Source: Spinellus fusiger (Eukaryota > Mucoromycota > Mucoromycetes > Mucorales > Phycomycetaceae). Taken from it: a stretch of DNA of 64,000 nucleotides. The stretch is taken from NCBI GenBank assembly GCA_025094145.1, contig JALLLS010000124.1, positions 1 to 64,000 on the forward strand, in the 5' to 3' direction. Shown piece after piece: positions 11,228 to 22,811 of this stretch. The notes below the pieces were generated by a model. The model made no database searches. It saw nothing but the letters and a program-made list of their open reading frames with translations, and was not told where the DNA came from. How positions within the stretch are numbered: position 1 is the first letter of the stretch; every line of letters begins with the position of its first letter. The translations under genes were made by a program, and so were the position numbers.

Positions 11228-13795
11228 TCAATGCGAGGCAGTGGCTACATTAGACGGGAATGCTTGTGCCGGACTGCATCCCATAGCTTCAGTCTCCAGT
11301 AAAAAAGAAGCATCTTGTAGACTACGAATGCCTTCATATTCTTTTGTTCTTGGGGGCAAAGGAGGTGCCCAAGATGATGAGTGAGTCCTATTCACTCCTT
11401 CTACCAATTCTTCTTCTCCCTGGTTTCCCTGGTCTATTGTGTCTGCCTTGTCTGCCATGGAATAAAAGGGAGGCTCACCCACAGTCAGAGTCCCCTCATG
11501 GCTACACCTTCGTTGCATGTCAGCCACCCGACTTGCAAAGGCATTCATCTTTCTTGCATGAAGTTCTTGCATTTCTTGATTTCTCTTTTTACGCACATCT
11601 CGTGTGGCGCCCTTATGAAACAGTGTACCTGCAACAGTGTAGAGGGCGCTCTTTTTGTTGGACAGAGCCTTTCCTGCACTCTCTGTATTGAAGTTGCCTA
11701 TTTTGTTGAGAAGACTACGTTTGTTGAATGAATGTGAACTCAATAAAGAGCTTGTGTCATCAGCATCATGTCTTTCGTCTAGTGCTTCATGATGTTCCTC
11801 TATTAGAGCGACATTCTCTTGTTTAGGTTTGCAGGGCCTTTTCCTGAATGCCATAGACACTGGCCATCGTCCTTGAGGATCTACTGGTAAAGGGGCAATG
11901 TAAGGTGGTGGTGAGGATGAGGCGGAGAAAGAGGAAGACACTGTATGAGTAAGATGAAGGGGTGGTATTTCATGTAGATCAGGTACAATGGGTGGGGTGT
12001 CTGTAGTCCAACAAACATCCTGTTCAAAACTAGTAGTAGCGGTAATAGTAGTCGCAGTGTTGGTGCTGGGAGATGTCTCGATGAGAAGAGAACTCTCTTG
12101 GCTGATTCTGTTGCAAGGGATCGACAACTCATGTTTATCTTTTAGTTCATGGCAGGTGGGTTCATGGAGAGTAGTTTCATGTGTACTTTGTGATATAGTC
12201 TGTAGTCTAATATTTGTATAATCTGAAGCAGCAGCAACAGCAGTAGCAGCAGCAGTAATGATAGCAGTAGAATAAAGAGAAGAACACGGGCGTTTACTTC
12301 CCTTGATACTCTGAGATATTTCAACAGACTCCCCTTGTAGTCCTTGTAGTGTGGCTGACTGTCCTGGGTCTACTTGGACATGATTTACTACGGCTACAGG
12401 TTCAATCGCTGGCGAATCCTTCATAGCAGATACACATGGCAGAGGAGTACTTTCTGATCCATCGCTTGGCTTGGGTACTTTCTCACCAAAGATCCCTCCC
12501 TTTCCATGCGAGAATGAAAAGGGAAAATCGTCCATGTTAGGCAATACCATGTTTTCCACCATGTATTCTCTTATTCTTGACTCGATGGCATTTGTCACCA
12601 TAGATAGTTTGATTTGCTTATCAGATACTTCTGGAGTTATCGCCCAACTCATCAATGGAGTCTCACAGAATCCAATCCAGAATCTGTTGGAAGGTGGTGG
12701 TTTGATTTTGATAACACATTTGCCCACAAGCTGCTTCAATTGTACCGACAGCACCAGTCTTACTCTGAATGGCTTCATCAGGGAAGAATAAGATGCTGTC
12801 AGGTCTGTTTCTACCACAACACACATCCCACCACTGTAGTCAACGTGTGCTTCTGCTAACAACTCACCCTCAGGAGAAATTGAAAGGAGTTTTGGATTGG
12901 TGATGTAAGGAATGGAGTGTCCAAGATCCACACTACGCACTTGAATATCACCCAAAAAACTAGGCAATTGTGCCTTTTTGGACTTATTGGTGATCATTTC
13001 CTCACACCTCCGACGTATTTCCTGTGTCTTGTAGACTCCCAGAAACACTCTCCCTAGAACAGCATTAAGCCACTGCATTTCACAGTGACTTTTGCTCTGA
13101 TATACTGTGCTGATAAGAGACTGCATTGCACTAGGATCAAATTCAGTGTAGTCCATGGTTTCGATATGTGCTTTGTTGGGAGTATCCGACATCATTTCAC
13201 AGGCTGCTGTCAGAGCAAGAAGCCAGTCTTCCTTGTCGGAAGCACGCTCACAGACCAAATACAGATCACAGCCTAACAAATAGCTGTAGTCGATTTCCTT
13301 GGGAGGTGCTCCTTCTTCCTGTGGGTGGGGATGTTGTGTGGATTCTTTTGTAGATGCCTGTTCTTTAAGGGACAGTTGAATAGAAGACGTTCTCCCATAC
13401 AGCTCTCCTTCTGCCTTTTTGGGTGGATAAATAGACACAGTATAGTCATGTAATGGAAGAATGATACGGCATGCTTGTTGATCTGAAGATTCGTAGATAA
13501 ACAGTGCGCCATGTTTTAGTACACCATACACAAGTCCCCTTCTCTTTCCGAGTGGGCCTATGTAGGACTGTAGGTTTGTCATTAGCTTATGAGTGTCAGT
13601 GGCTTTAGGCTTGTGGCGGGTGCTTAGACGGATCCACCCCTGTTTTTCTGTCTGTCCATAGGCATTGGAGTGTCGTTGGGGTGGAGGTGTAGGTGCTGTT
13701 ACTGGTGTGGTGGACAGATAGGTATAGACCATGGCTAGGAAGGGCAGCGTCAATACGCCTAGAAAATAAACAAAGAGAGATGCCAGCAAAGACAT
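11228..13795 (-). CDS. NVJ2: PH and SMP domain lipid-transfer protein (Nvj2/TEX2 family)
   Basis: A single-exon gene of 855 residues. An N-terminal membrane anchor (residues about 3-27, LLASLFVYFLGVLTLPFLAM) is followed by a PH-like domain (about 50-215: GWIRLSTR, GALFIYES) and an SMP domain (about 235-430: EMQWLNAVLGRVF, GDIQVRSVDLG, NRFWIGFCETP). This order, transmembrane-PH-SMP, is the signature of yeast Nvj2 and animal TEX2. These proteins sit in the ER and move lipids such as ceramide at contact sites with the Golgi, vacuole and other membranes. The C-terminal half (about 440-855) is disordered, Ser/Thr-rich and longer than in yeast. It is divergent from SUA5 across a pyrimidine-rich 360-bp promoter. 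It is the only sizeable recognised host gene here, besides SUA5, without an intron. Confidence 0.87.
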   Translation of the reverse strand: MSLLASLFVYFLGVLTLPFLAMVYTYLSTTPVTAPTPPPQRHSNAYGQTEKQGWIRLSTRHKPKATDTHKLMTNLQSYIGPLGKRRGLVYGVLKHGALFIYESSDQQACRIILPLHDYTVSIYPPKKAEGELYGRTSSIQLSLKEQASTKESTQHPHPQEEGAPPKEIDYSYLLGCDLYLVCERASDKEDWLLALTAACEMMSDTPNKAHIETMDYTEFDPSAMQSLISTVYQSKSHCEMQWLNAVLGRVFLGVYKTQEIRRRCEEMITNKSKKAQLPSFLGDIQVRSVDLGHSIPYITNPKLLSISPEGELLAEAHVDYSGGMCVVVETDLTASYSSLMKPFRVRLVLSVQLKQLVGKCVIKIKPPPSNRFWIGFCETPLMSWAITPEVSDKQIKLSMVTNAIESRIREYMVENMVLPNMDDFPFSFSHGKGGIFGEKVPKPSDGSESTPLPCVSAMKDSPAIEPVAVVNHVQVDPGQSATLQGLQGESVEISQSIKGSKRPCSSLYSTAIITAAATAVAAASDYTNIRLQTISQSTHETTLHEPTCHELKDKHELSIPCNRISQESSLLIETSPSTNTATTITATTSFEQDVCWTTDTPPIVPDLHEIPPLHLTHTVSSSFSASSSPPPYIAPLPVDPQGRWPVSMAFRKRPCKPKQENVALIEEHHEALDERHDADDTSSLLSSHSFNKRSLLNKIGNFNTESAGKALSNKKSALYTVAGTLFHKGATRDVRKKRNQEMQELHARKMNAFASRVADMQRRCSHEGTLTVGEPPFYSMADKADTIDQGNQGEEELVEGVNRTHSSSWAPPLPPRTKEYEGIRSLQDASFLLETEAMGCSPAQAFPSNVATASH

Positions 13796-14155
13796 ATTAA
13801 GTAGAAGAAGAAGAAAAGAAAAGAAGCCAAACCTCCTCTCTTTCTTCTTTCTTCTTTCTTTCCTATACCCCTTTTTTTCTTTCTCTTTTTACATACATAC
13901 ACACTCTCTTTCTCTTTTCTATAGTAGAAGAATAGATAGACATTCATTCATTATCATCAACAACAAAATAAACATAAGAATCATTCAAATTGCACCCTCT
14001 TCTTTAGGACAGCACCTACAGAAGGAGTGTTCAACGATCACCTCTTGGACATGTCAAATAGCACTTGTCTGGCGGACACTTGTTGCATAAAGGCGGAGTT
14101 GAGAGGCTTAGCAAAGGCAAATAGCGGGTACTGAATGAAAAAATAATACTTCTTG
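13796..14155. promoter_or_regulatory. Divergent promoter region NVJ2-like / SUA5
   Basis: A 360-bp gap between divergent start codons holds strongly pyrimidine-rich DNA (CTTTCTT runs at about 13830-13920), typical of fungal promoters. No specific operator is claimed. Confidence 0.45.
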
Positions 14156-15385
14156 ATGGTCTGTCTTTCCTCTCTGTGCCTTTTCTCTACCTCTCGTCCA
14201 GGGCTACGTCACACGATGAAGACTGCTCTTCTTTCTGTGGACCCTTCACACTTTCTCTTTCAACCGAAACAAGTCCCGCCTACAAAGGTGAAAGTCACTC
14301 ATGAAAGCGATCGTCTCGCTATTGCCACTGCAGTAGAATACCTCACACAAGGAGAGGCAGTTGGAATACCCACAGAAACAGTCTATGGCTTAGCTGCCAA
14401 TGCTCTCGACGCACAGGCAGTAGATAAGATATTCGCTGCCAAGAATCGTCCCCAAGATAACCCGCTTATTGTTCATGTCTCTTCTCTTGATATGCTGAGA
14501 GACATGCTTCCTCAGAAAACCATTCCTCCTGTCTATTTACCCGTCATTAAAAAGTGTTGGCCAGGTCCACTGACTCTTCTTCTTCCTGCTTCCTCCCTCC
14601 TCCCACCCAATGTGACATGCCATCATCCTACAGTGGCCGTCCGATTTCCTTCTCATCCTGTTGCTTGTGCTGTGATTGAACAGTGTGGATTTCCACTAGC
14701 AGCTCCTTCTGCCAATTCCTCCGGCAAACCCTCCCCCACACTTGCCAGTCACGTTTACAATGATCTGCAAGGACGTATTCCGTTGATCTTGGACGCAGGG
14801 CCCTGCAATGTGGGTGTGGAAAGCACTGTCTTGGATGGACTTCGCACACCGCCTGCTATTTTGCGCCCTGGAGGTGTAACATACGAAATGCTCAAGGACA
14901 TCCCTGGTATGGAAGGACTGCAGGTGTATCGTAAGGATTTCGTAGACAAAGCACTTGAACAGGCCCCCACAACACCTGGGATGAAGTATCGTCACTATTC
15001 TCCTGATGCCAGTGTTGTCTTGGTAGAACGTGGTTTGGAAGAAGAGGATGCTGTCTTCCACCAACGATTTGAAGCCATCTTAAAGAAAGAATGTCAGATG
15101 AGAAATGTATCAAGAGTTGGTATTTTGAAAACAGCACCCCATGAGGAGGATGTGCGGTGGGAAACAAAGAGAGTGGGAGATATAGATTGTATTGAGTTTC
15201 CTATGGGTAGATCTGAACACCCCGACGAGGTGGCAAGAGGCATGTTCAAAGGCCTGCGTGCATTGGACGAACATCTATTAGAGCTTATCTTTGTACAGGG
15301 TATCTTGGAATCTAGAGAGGGGATGGCTGTTATGAATCGTCTAAGAAAAGCAGCGTCAACAATTGTAGAGATAAATGATATATAA
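14156..15385 (+). CDS. SUA5: Threonylcarbamoyl-AMP synthase (Sua5)
   Basis: Sua5 makes threonylcarbamoyl-AMP from threonine, bicarbonate and ATP, the first step of the t6A37 modification of ANN-decoding tRNAs. The 409-residue product has the YrdC domain first (GEAVGIPTETVYGLAANA, then KIFAAKNRPQDNPLIVHV with the conserved Lys/Arg pair, and FPLAAPSANSSGKPSPT). The linker and C-terminal Sua5 domain follow (TTPGMKYRHYSP to the end). Length fits yeast Sua5. Two in-frame ATGs, at 14156 and 14216, differ by a 20-residue basic, Ser/Leu-rich extension (FSTSRPGLRHT) that looks like a mitochondrial presequence; use of both could supply mitochondria and cytosol. There are no introns. Confidence 0.92.
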   Translation: MVCLSSLCLFSTSRPGLRHTMKTALLSVDPSHFLFQPKQVPPTKVKVTHESDRLAIATAVEYLTQGEAVGIPTETVYGLAANALDAQAVDKIFAAKNRPQDNPLIVHVSSLDMLRDMLPQKTIPPVYLPVIKKCWPGPLTLLLPASSLLPPNVTCHHPTVAVRFPSHPVACAVIEQCGFPLAAPSANSSGKPSPTLASHVYNDLQGRIPLILDAGPCNVGVESTVLDGLRTPPAILRPGGVTYEMLKDIPGMEGLQVYRKDFVDKALEQAPTTPGMKYRHYSPDASVVLVERGLEEEDAVFHQRFEAILKKECQMRNVSRVGILKTAPHEEDVRWETKRVGDIDCIEFPMGRSEHPDEVARGMFKGLRALDEHLLELIFVQGILESREGMAVMNRLRKAASTIVEINDI

Positions 15386-17047
15386 AGCAATAAAACAATA
15401 AAGCAATAAAACAATAAAACAATAAAACAATAATAGAAAAGAGAACTAGGACATTATGGAAGTATTCTGTGTAGTGATTTCTGTCAAGCTAAGATATACA
15501 TCTAGATGTATGCATGGATATACATCTAGATATATGTCTACATGTGGCAAGATAGGTTTATTCATAAAAGTGAATGAAGAGAGATGACTGTTGCTTAATC
15601 AATAACACCTCCTATTGAGCATTATTCAGGGCCATTGTCAATGTCAACAACAAGATGTTCTTCCTGCTTATTTCTACATAATGTTAGTGCATAAAACAGC
15701 AATACTGTACCCTACCACTTGTTGCCTGATGTTATCCATGCAAATCTAAATTGAATTATCTTCAACTTGCACACTACTGTAAATAAAATATTCTTTCTCT
15801 AATGTCTATTCATAGTTGGCAATCATAGCCCCCTTTCCTCCCTCCCTCCCTCCCTCCCTCCTTTTTCTTCTTTTTTTTTTCCTTTTTCCTCTTCTTCAAA
15901 TTAATGGAAAAAAAGAGTAGTGAAAAAGACACTCCTACACTAACAATTAGAGAAAACACCAGACGGGACTGTAGTATATGTTTGAGTTGATCTACTGCAA
16001 TTGACTAAACTCTACATACAAGGTTCATTTATGTAATTCATAAGTATAAACATATCTTGAGTGTCATCAGTGCTCTCCTTTAGTCTATAGTACAATCTCC
16101 ATTTGGATATTCTATTATTTGATGGACATGGCATGAACATGAGCTTCTACTGTTATAACAAAAATAAAATAAAAAAACCAACAAAGACATACCAGCACTC
16201 CTCCATGCCAGTAGTTACAGTGTAGTTTCTTTCATCAACATTGGAATGTATACAGAGTACTCTATAAAGATACCCAAAGAAAAGAGAAAGAGAAAGAGAA
16301 AAAACATGGCATCAGTTCTAACAGATCCACCACCAGAATGTATTTCTATCTATTCCACTCCACTCCAAATTCCTTTTAGAAACCACCTACAGTATTTGAT
16401 CCCAAAATGTATTGTATTTAGAATACACACAACACTGTTTGTTAGTGTCTATAACCAACCTCTATTTATTAATGATTCAAACTAGTGTCTTCTTTTATCA
16501 GATAAAGGGATCTTGTTGTTCGGGTACTGTTTCTTTAGTATTCACTTGTAAACTCAAATTAAAGTCGACTTAACACTTATTTGAGAGTAAAATAGCCATC
16601 ACCAAAAAAGAGTTTATTTATTGATAAAGTTATTGGAGTTCTTTTAAATACAATCCACTGCAGTACCATTGATTTCTATCTTCGTATTGTATTTTCGCAT
16701 TGGACCTTGCATTGGATTTTACATTAGACTTTGCATTGGATTTTACATTAGACTTTGCATTTGGATAGAGTGAAGTGATAATAGACTCGAAATAATAAGT
16801 CCTTAACGAGACAGAGAGGAAAGTGTGAGTTTAGTAGGGCCATGTCTTTGAGTTTATCATCATCTTAATGCATAGGTGGCCTATATCGTCTCTTTAGTGG
16901 TGACTTTAAATTCCCGGTCAAAGGCAACCAAGCAAGGTCTTCTTTGTGCATTCCAAGGTGTACTTGGACTTTTTCTTTATTTTCTTTATTTTTATTTTTA
17001 ACCTTTTAACCTTTATTTAACTTCTTTTCTCTCTTTAATATTACTGT
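15386..17047. other. Intergenic region with simple repeats
   Basis: No gene is supported. It holds an AATAAAACAATAAAGC-type tandem run directly after the SUA5 stop (15386-15435), which also supplies several polyadenylation-like AATAAA signals. There is a partly palindromic ATACATCTAGATGTAT stretch (about 15490-15540), a CCCT run (15838-15861), an AGAGAAAG tract (about 16280-16300) and an imperfect tandem of TTGCATTGGATTTTACATTA-type units (about 16700-16760). A 79-codon open frame at 16246 is Lys-rich, lacks conserved-looking sequence and is not called. Confidence 0.55.
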
Positions 17048-18688
17048 ATGATACAAGTAAAACTCGTCAATGGCTATGCTCAACACCTTTATGACTGTTC
17101 CTCGCCGATTTCCTTATCAGAAGAATGGACTCACAGTCATGGTCCTGGGGAAAGATACCAGAACAGTCCCTCCTTTTCTGGAAAAGATACAAAGACATCT
17201 CTAGAATCATTTTATGACACTTCTATCCCAACCACCTCACACAACCCTATAGAGTTTATATTGCCTTCTCCCTCCAACAAGCCTATCAGTGACATGTCCT
17301 ACGAAACAGCGGACAGGGCGTTCTATGCTACGATTGATAAATTCTCTCGCCAAAACTACCCAGAATACAGAAGACCTCCCTATTCATTCTTAGAAAACTG
17401 GTTTTTGCATACTATCTATAGTAAATCACAAAAGACTTTGTTGGGAATGGTGAATACGCCTGTCGTGCTATTATCAGGAGACGACTTTATGTTCACGCCG
17501 CCTTTGACGCCGCAGACACCGAGCGACTCATTGGACAGCATCGAGTCAATGCAATATGACTGGGGAAATGAGTCTTATTTGCAGTATGATGTTGAGTTTG
17601 GAGATTATTTGGAAGATGACCATGATCACGCCAACAAAGAAATGCCACTCATGTCCCTGAATGCATGGACGGATCCAAAGCAACCCCCCAGTATGTACAC
17701 TACAGAAAGATATCATCCATTGCACGAGTACTCTTTTGATGATCATGATAAAGAAGAGATACCGTTTGATGTTGAGAATAGATCAGATAGAGGTTTCTAT
17801 TTACAAGACAATGTTAATACAGTCAGTATGGATCAGCAATGGCAGAGAACAAGACCGTGGCATGCACAGGATACATTAGAGAGATCAATGGAGTGCCAAC
17901 AGCCTTTTAGCCAGTTTTATGACTTGACTGTGGATCACTCAATGAACCACTCAATGGATCACTCAATGGATCACTCAATGAACCACTCAATGAACCACTC
18001 AATGGATCACTCAATGGATCACTCAATGGATCACTCAATGGATCACTCAATGGATCACTCAATGGAACATCTAATGAACCATGCCATGAGTTGCTCTATA
18101 AACCACACTCAGGAGCATGCTATGAATCACTCAATGGATCATTCAATGATCCACTCCATGATCCACTCCATGAACCCTTCCATAACTCATTCTATGGATT
18201 ACACCATAAAACATCCTATAAACCACACCATAAAACATTCAATAGATCATCTTGAGCATTCCTTTATCAGACCAGGCTTTGTTTCTCATGTACCAGCAAA
18301 TCAAGATTTAGATACCAATGATGTGCATACACATTACCACGAAAGTAACTCCCTCGGTTCTATAGCTTCCTACCAATCATTGGCAGACATGATGAGTTCC
18401 ACAGGCCCCACTAGTGACTATAGCCTCTGTGCTTCAGACGTCAGTGCATGGAATATACTTCAAAAACGCAGCATGACAGCATCAGAGCGACTTGTGAAAA
18501 CAACCTCTCTTGTCATTGACATGACCCAATCTTATACCAATGAAGACATGAGTTATGGGGATATGGAAGCAAGCCTTGAACCCAGACCCTCCCATGGGCT
18601 ACTTCGCTTTACTGTGAGCGTGTTCTATGTCTGGCGTACATTGTTTGTGTGTGCAGAGAGTATGTTGAGTGACATATGGGAGAAATAG
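17048..18688 (+). CDS. Protein with a Met-Asx-His-Ser tetrapeptide repeat; function unknown
   Basis: A 546-residue single-exon ORF starting MIQVKLVNGY. The first half is acidic and Pro/Ser/Tyr-rich with a local DDHDH motif. Residues about 297-345 are a near-perfect tetrapeptide repeat (MDHS or MNHS, about twelve units), decaying into degenerate units (MIHS, IKHP, INHT) to about residue 405. The repeat array has a Met and a His every four residues, a spacing seen in copper- or zinc-binding segments. The C-terminus is hydrophobic with basic and acidic ends (LLRFTVSVFYVWRTLFV), possibly an amphipathic or membrane-associated helix. No family is recognised; metal binding is inference. The DNA is a 12-bp tandem repeat, so length variation between strains is likely. 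Confidence 0.75.
   Translation: MIQVKLVNGYAQHLYDCSSPISLSEEWTHSHGPGERYQNSPSFSGKDTKTSLESFYDTSIPTTSHNPIEFILPSPSNKPISDMSYETADRAFYATIDKFSRQNYPEYRRPPYSFLENWFLHTIYSKSQKTLLGMVNTPVVLLSGDDFMFTPPLTPQTPSDSLDSIESMQYDWGNESYLQYDVEFGDYLEDDHDHANKEMPLMSLNAWTDPKQPPSMYTTERYHPLHEYSFDDHDKEEIPFDVENRSDRGFYLQDNVNTVSMDQQWQRTRPWHAQDTLERSMECQQPFSQFYDLTVDHSMNHSMDHSMDHSMNHSMNHSMDHSMDHSMDHSMDHSMDHSMEHLMNHAMSCSINHTQEHAMNHSMDHSMIHSMIHSMNPSITHSMDYTIKHPINHTIKHSIDHLEHSFIRPGFVSHVPANQDLDTNDVHTHYHESNSLGSIASYQSLADMMSSTGPTSDYSLCASDVSAWNILQKRSMTASERLVKTTSLVIDMTQSYTNEDMSYGDMEASLEPRPSHGLLRFTVSVFYVWRTLFVCAESMLSDIWEK
17935..18075 (+). repeat. 12-bp coding minisatellite (TCAATGGATCAC units)
   Basis: About twelve near-identical 12-bp units, TCAATGGATCAC alternating with TCAATGAACCAC, encode the Met-Asp/Asn-His-Ser repeat of the surrounding gene. 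Homogeneity of the central units suggests recent slippage or unequal exchange. Confidence 0.9.
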
Positions 18689-19040
18689 GTTTTCTTTAGC
18701 AACCAGTAGATAGTGTACATTTCTTATATCTTATATTTTATATCTCTTTTTTTCTTTTTTTTCTTTTTTAAAAAAGGTATATTTGCCTTTCATTCATTTA
18801 TTGTACATTATATTTATGACACAAACACTTTCATAGTACATCTATACTAAAGAAACACACCTAGTTGTGTCTATGGATCTATCTATCTGTCATTCCAAAA
18901 AGAAGAAAAAGAAAAGAAAAAGCAGTACAGACAACACGTCTTATGTTTATTGCTATTCCACCTAATGATGTTCTTGCAAATCACCTGAAAAGCGACCATG
19001 GGATTCCATACGTAAATGTGCATACTCCTTTCCACCAAAG
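18689..19040. other. Intergenic, convergent 3' ends
   Basis: This gap lies between the Met/His-repeat gene and the end of the minus-strand peptidase gene. It has T-rich and A-rich stretches but no supported gene. Confidence 0.5.
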
Positions 19041-22000
19041 CTACATCAAAGATGAGTCATACTATAGAAAAATACTATATATTTATATATATATATATTC
19101 TTACCTTTCAAATAAAAATTCAGTCAATAAATAATACAAGTTTCGAGTGGCATTGTGGTAGTAAATGGCATGGTTGCTATCAGTAAAGAATTGAACTCTG
19201 TAGTTGTGGATATTGGCTCTTGTCAACTTGTCAATAAGAACAGCAGAGTGTTGAAAATGAACTATAGAAGAGTTAGGTTATGTCTATTTATTTTATTTTA
19301 TAGATACCATTATCATCTCCTGTGCCATGAACAAGCAAGTACTTTGCATTTTCAAATCCTGTCATGTTATTCACAGCAGTACTCTCATAGCCTTGAGGGT
19401 TTAACTGAGGAGTCAACATGTAGCGTTCAGTATACACAGAGTCTATTGATCCCAGTCTCTATTAGCATACTCGTTTATTCCATTCAATGCAGTAGTTACC
19501 ATAAAAGTGCCAGTCAGTAACAGGGGCAACAGCCATACCAGCAGCAAAGACACCACTGTTGGCTTCTATGACCTTACTTGTCATGTAACCACCATAAGAC
19601 TATAGGAGAACATAGAATCCATGAGAACCACAGTCTATTCCACTGGAACTTACCCAGCCCCAAATGGCAATTCTCTTAGTATCAACATAGCCAAGACTTG
19701 CCCAGTGTCTATTATTATGTTGCATCAACACACTGCCTTCCACGGATGAGAATGCCTTACCTTCCTGCATTCACTTGATCAATGGTTTCTAATTCACCCA
19801 ATCTACCACGAACACCCACTTTGTATTTACGTCCTTTGAATCCTGTACCTCTGCCATCCACCTTATTTTAAGCATAATGATTAGTACTAGTAATAGTGTT
19901 CTATTTCTTCATGTACTTACAGTCACAATAATATAACCAAGTTGACTTGCTACAAATGATTGCCAACTCAACTCAAATTGATAAGATACCAATTGTGAGC
20001 CAGGACCGCCGTACACATGGAACAAGACAGGATACTTTTGAGTAATGTCAAATTTAGGAGGCAACATCTCCATAGCATTCATTTCTAATCAAGAAGAAGA
20101 AAGGAACACTGATGAATAACAGACTCTCCATCATAAACACCATCAACACCAATTGACTTACCCACACCGCCACTCATAACAGTGGACATACGAATACGAG
20201 GAAGTTCGTAGTCTTCAAGCACCTTCTTCAACACTGCATTGTCTTCCAACACAGTAACAAATGTAGTGTCTTCTATCTTTCTGACAGTGGTAGTAGGTAC
20301 ATCAGGTCCCAAGTAATACAGAATGTAATAACCAAACTTGGGTGAAAAGACAGCATTGTAAGTAGCATGCACATCAGGATCCTCAGGACATGTCAGACAC
20401 TTTTTAGAATCTACAGGTGCCTTGGTATCCAAATTCAAAGTATACAAATGACGTTCCATGGAGGATCGTTCTGTTGACATGAAATGCCTATAGTTACCAT
20501 GACCCAAGGTGAGTCATCTTTCTTTCTCCTCTTGCTTCGATTGTATATCTATGGACTTGACTTACACGAGCTTTCTCTTATTGTCAGTTATCACTGAACC
20601 AGGAATGACTTCCCAATCTCCCTTTGTAAGCCATACAGGCTCTTTCTTTGGGTCTGTGGCAGAGAAGATTGCAAGGTGCAAAAAGCCATTGTCATCATCA
20701 GCAATGTCCATGAACATGACTTCATCCTTGTTGTTATCACCCGTAGGCAGAAACACCATGGACTGCATTGTCTCTATCCAACCCTCATCTGTGGGTTTGT
20801 AGTCTTGTATCTGCTCCACAGTGGAAGTGGAGATATTGGAAGCAAGAGTGATAAGACTGGTAATCGAGTGGTCTTGGATTCTGTTCATTTGCTTGAATAG
20901 CAAGTGGGTGTTTGTTTCTGTAGCCCATGCCACATCAGTAATAAGACGGTCATCTTCTTTGAATTCATTAGTATTGGCGATGGAGAACTGATCGGTTTCT
21001 GTTGTAATGTGAGTAGCTACTATAGTGGTATTGCTGGTCAAAGAGTAAATGTGAAGAGAGGCCAATGGGTTGGGAGCACCTGCCTAGAGAAGGAAGGGGA
21101 AGGTGTGAGTGAGTTGGGATACAATGTATAGCTTTGTTTTATTTATTATTCTTACCTTGGGATACTTAATCTTGAGTTCTTCTGGGTAAGATGCATTGGA
21201 AGCAGTATACAATGGCATATGGAATTCAGGTACTGCTGTCTCATTGAATCTGAGATAGGCCAAATGGGTGGCATCAGGAGACCACCAAAGTGCGAAATTA
21301 GTAGAAAAGACCTCCTCTACAAAAGAAAAAGAAAAGAGTATGTATGAATAGGCTGTTGTGTGTGTGTGTGTGTGAATGTAACGGTCACCTTCATACACCC
21401 AGTCAGGAACACCATTGAAAACAGTAGCAGAACCATCAAAGGTGATTCTATGATGATCTGTGAGGTTTGTGATGTAAATATCATTGTTCATTACATAGGC
21501 CTAGTGTATCATCAGTGGTTAATCAGTGGTAAGAACTCCTTACTAATCGGTGTCCCACTGTACTCCAAGCAGCATAGGAAATAGTGGGAGCATCATTAAC
21601 TGTAGAAGTAGGGAGTAAGGGAAATAGCGAATGATCAGCATTTCTGTAAATGTAAATGTTGGAATAGTACGAATGACGCCATTGCTACAGACGGTTATCA
21701 TGTTAGTCAAAAGAACCTCCATTGACTAGGGTTCTAGACTATATATATATGAATAAAGATGAATATTTACACTGGTGCAGTTGGTACGCAAAAGAACATA
21801 CTCTCCATCTTGGGATAGGTCAAAAGAATCCACATTAAGGAATCGATCTTTGATATACTAGTGTAGCTACAGTGAGTCATAAAGTACAGTGGGTTGCAGA
21901 AGTATTCAAAAGCTTACAAGATGACTGGCATTCACATAAACTGTGCTCTTTCCATCTTCAAGAGACTGTAAAAGAATATCACGGGTGTCAGGATCAGTGT

Positions 22001-22628
22001 GAGTGAAAATACCATCCCTTGGATCTAATCATAAAACCACACGTATAGAAAGGTAAGTCACTGTTGTGTTTCTTTCTTTCTTCTTCTTTACCATTCTCAA
22101 CCCACACCAAAGATACTCTCTTGGGCACAAATGTACTATTGAAAACATCGGCAAAGTTGATATTCTTCAATCCTTCTTCTTCTGGTGGCAAAATGGCTGA
22201 GTCATACTATTTTAAGTTCTTGTTCTTCATTTCATGTGCTTGTCTTACCCCCGCCTAATTTACTCAATACAACTGTCCATACTACCCAGGCAGTTAGCAG
22301 GATAGCCAAGAATCCCATGCAAACCCAATTGAGTTGAGTCTACAAGAGTACTCATAAATACAAAAAAAGAAAAAAGTAAACACTGTTTCCTCACTTTTTT
22401 TGTCTTTTTAATGGCATTGCTGAACAGGTGCTGGTGGACTTCTTCGTCAGGATCCCCCCCATACGACTGAGCATGGGTTAATCCACCATCCATAGAGTCG
22501 TCAAAAGAATCCCGTGGGTGCTGAGAAGTGTCGTGTCTTGCCTGGTTATTATAACCAGCACTCTCTATGTCTCCATGGTGACGGTCACTTGGAGATACAT
22601 AGGAAGTATCTCTGCCTGAATGTGTCAT
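19041..22628 (-). CDS. Dipeptidyl aminopeptidase, S9B family (DAP2/STE13/DPP4-like), spliced
   Basis: A multi-exon gene for a type II membrane serine peptidase that removes X-Pro/X-Ala dipeptides from N-termini. The first exon (from ATG at 22628) gives a hydrophilic cytosolic tail. The second gives one transmembrane helix ([17 protein letters not shown]). Several exons then encode the eight-bladed propeller (for example [30 protein letters not shown]) and the alpha/beta-hydrolase domain ([25 protein letters not shown]). All three catalytic residues are visible: Ser in GWSYGGY (split by an intron after GW, near 19603-19656), Asp in HGTGDDN (about 19312-19330) and His in TDSNHAI (about 19185-19205). 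The last short exon ends at a TAG at 19041. Introns are GT-AG and short. It could serve the Golgi or the vacuole; the sequence does not decide. Confidence 0.9.
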
Positions 22629-22811
22629 TAAGCAACAGACAGAAAAAGATAGATTAAAAGAAGAAGAAAAAAGATATAAAAAGATATAAATTTTTAAAAA
22701 AAAACAGTAAGAACAATAAAAACGAAAGAAGGAAATAAAACTGAGAATCCTTGTTTATTTCCGATGCCCAAAGAGAGAGGGTCATTCTCCATGACAACCA
22801 CCTGTGTAACA

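Noticed and set aside
16246..16485. 79-codon plus-strand ORF
   Set aside because: Begins in an AGAAAG repeat, lacks recognisable domains or splice partners, and lies in AT-rich spacer.
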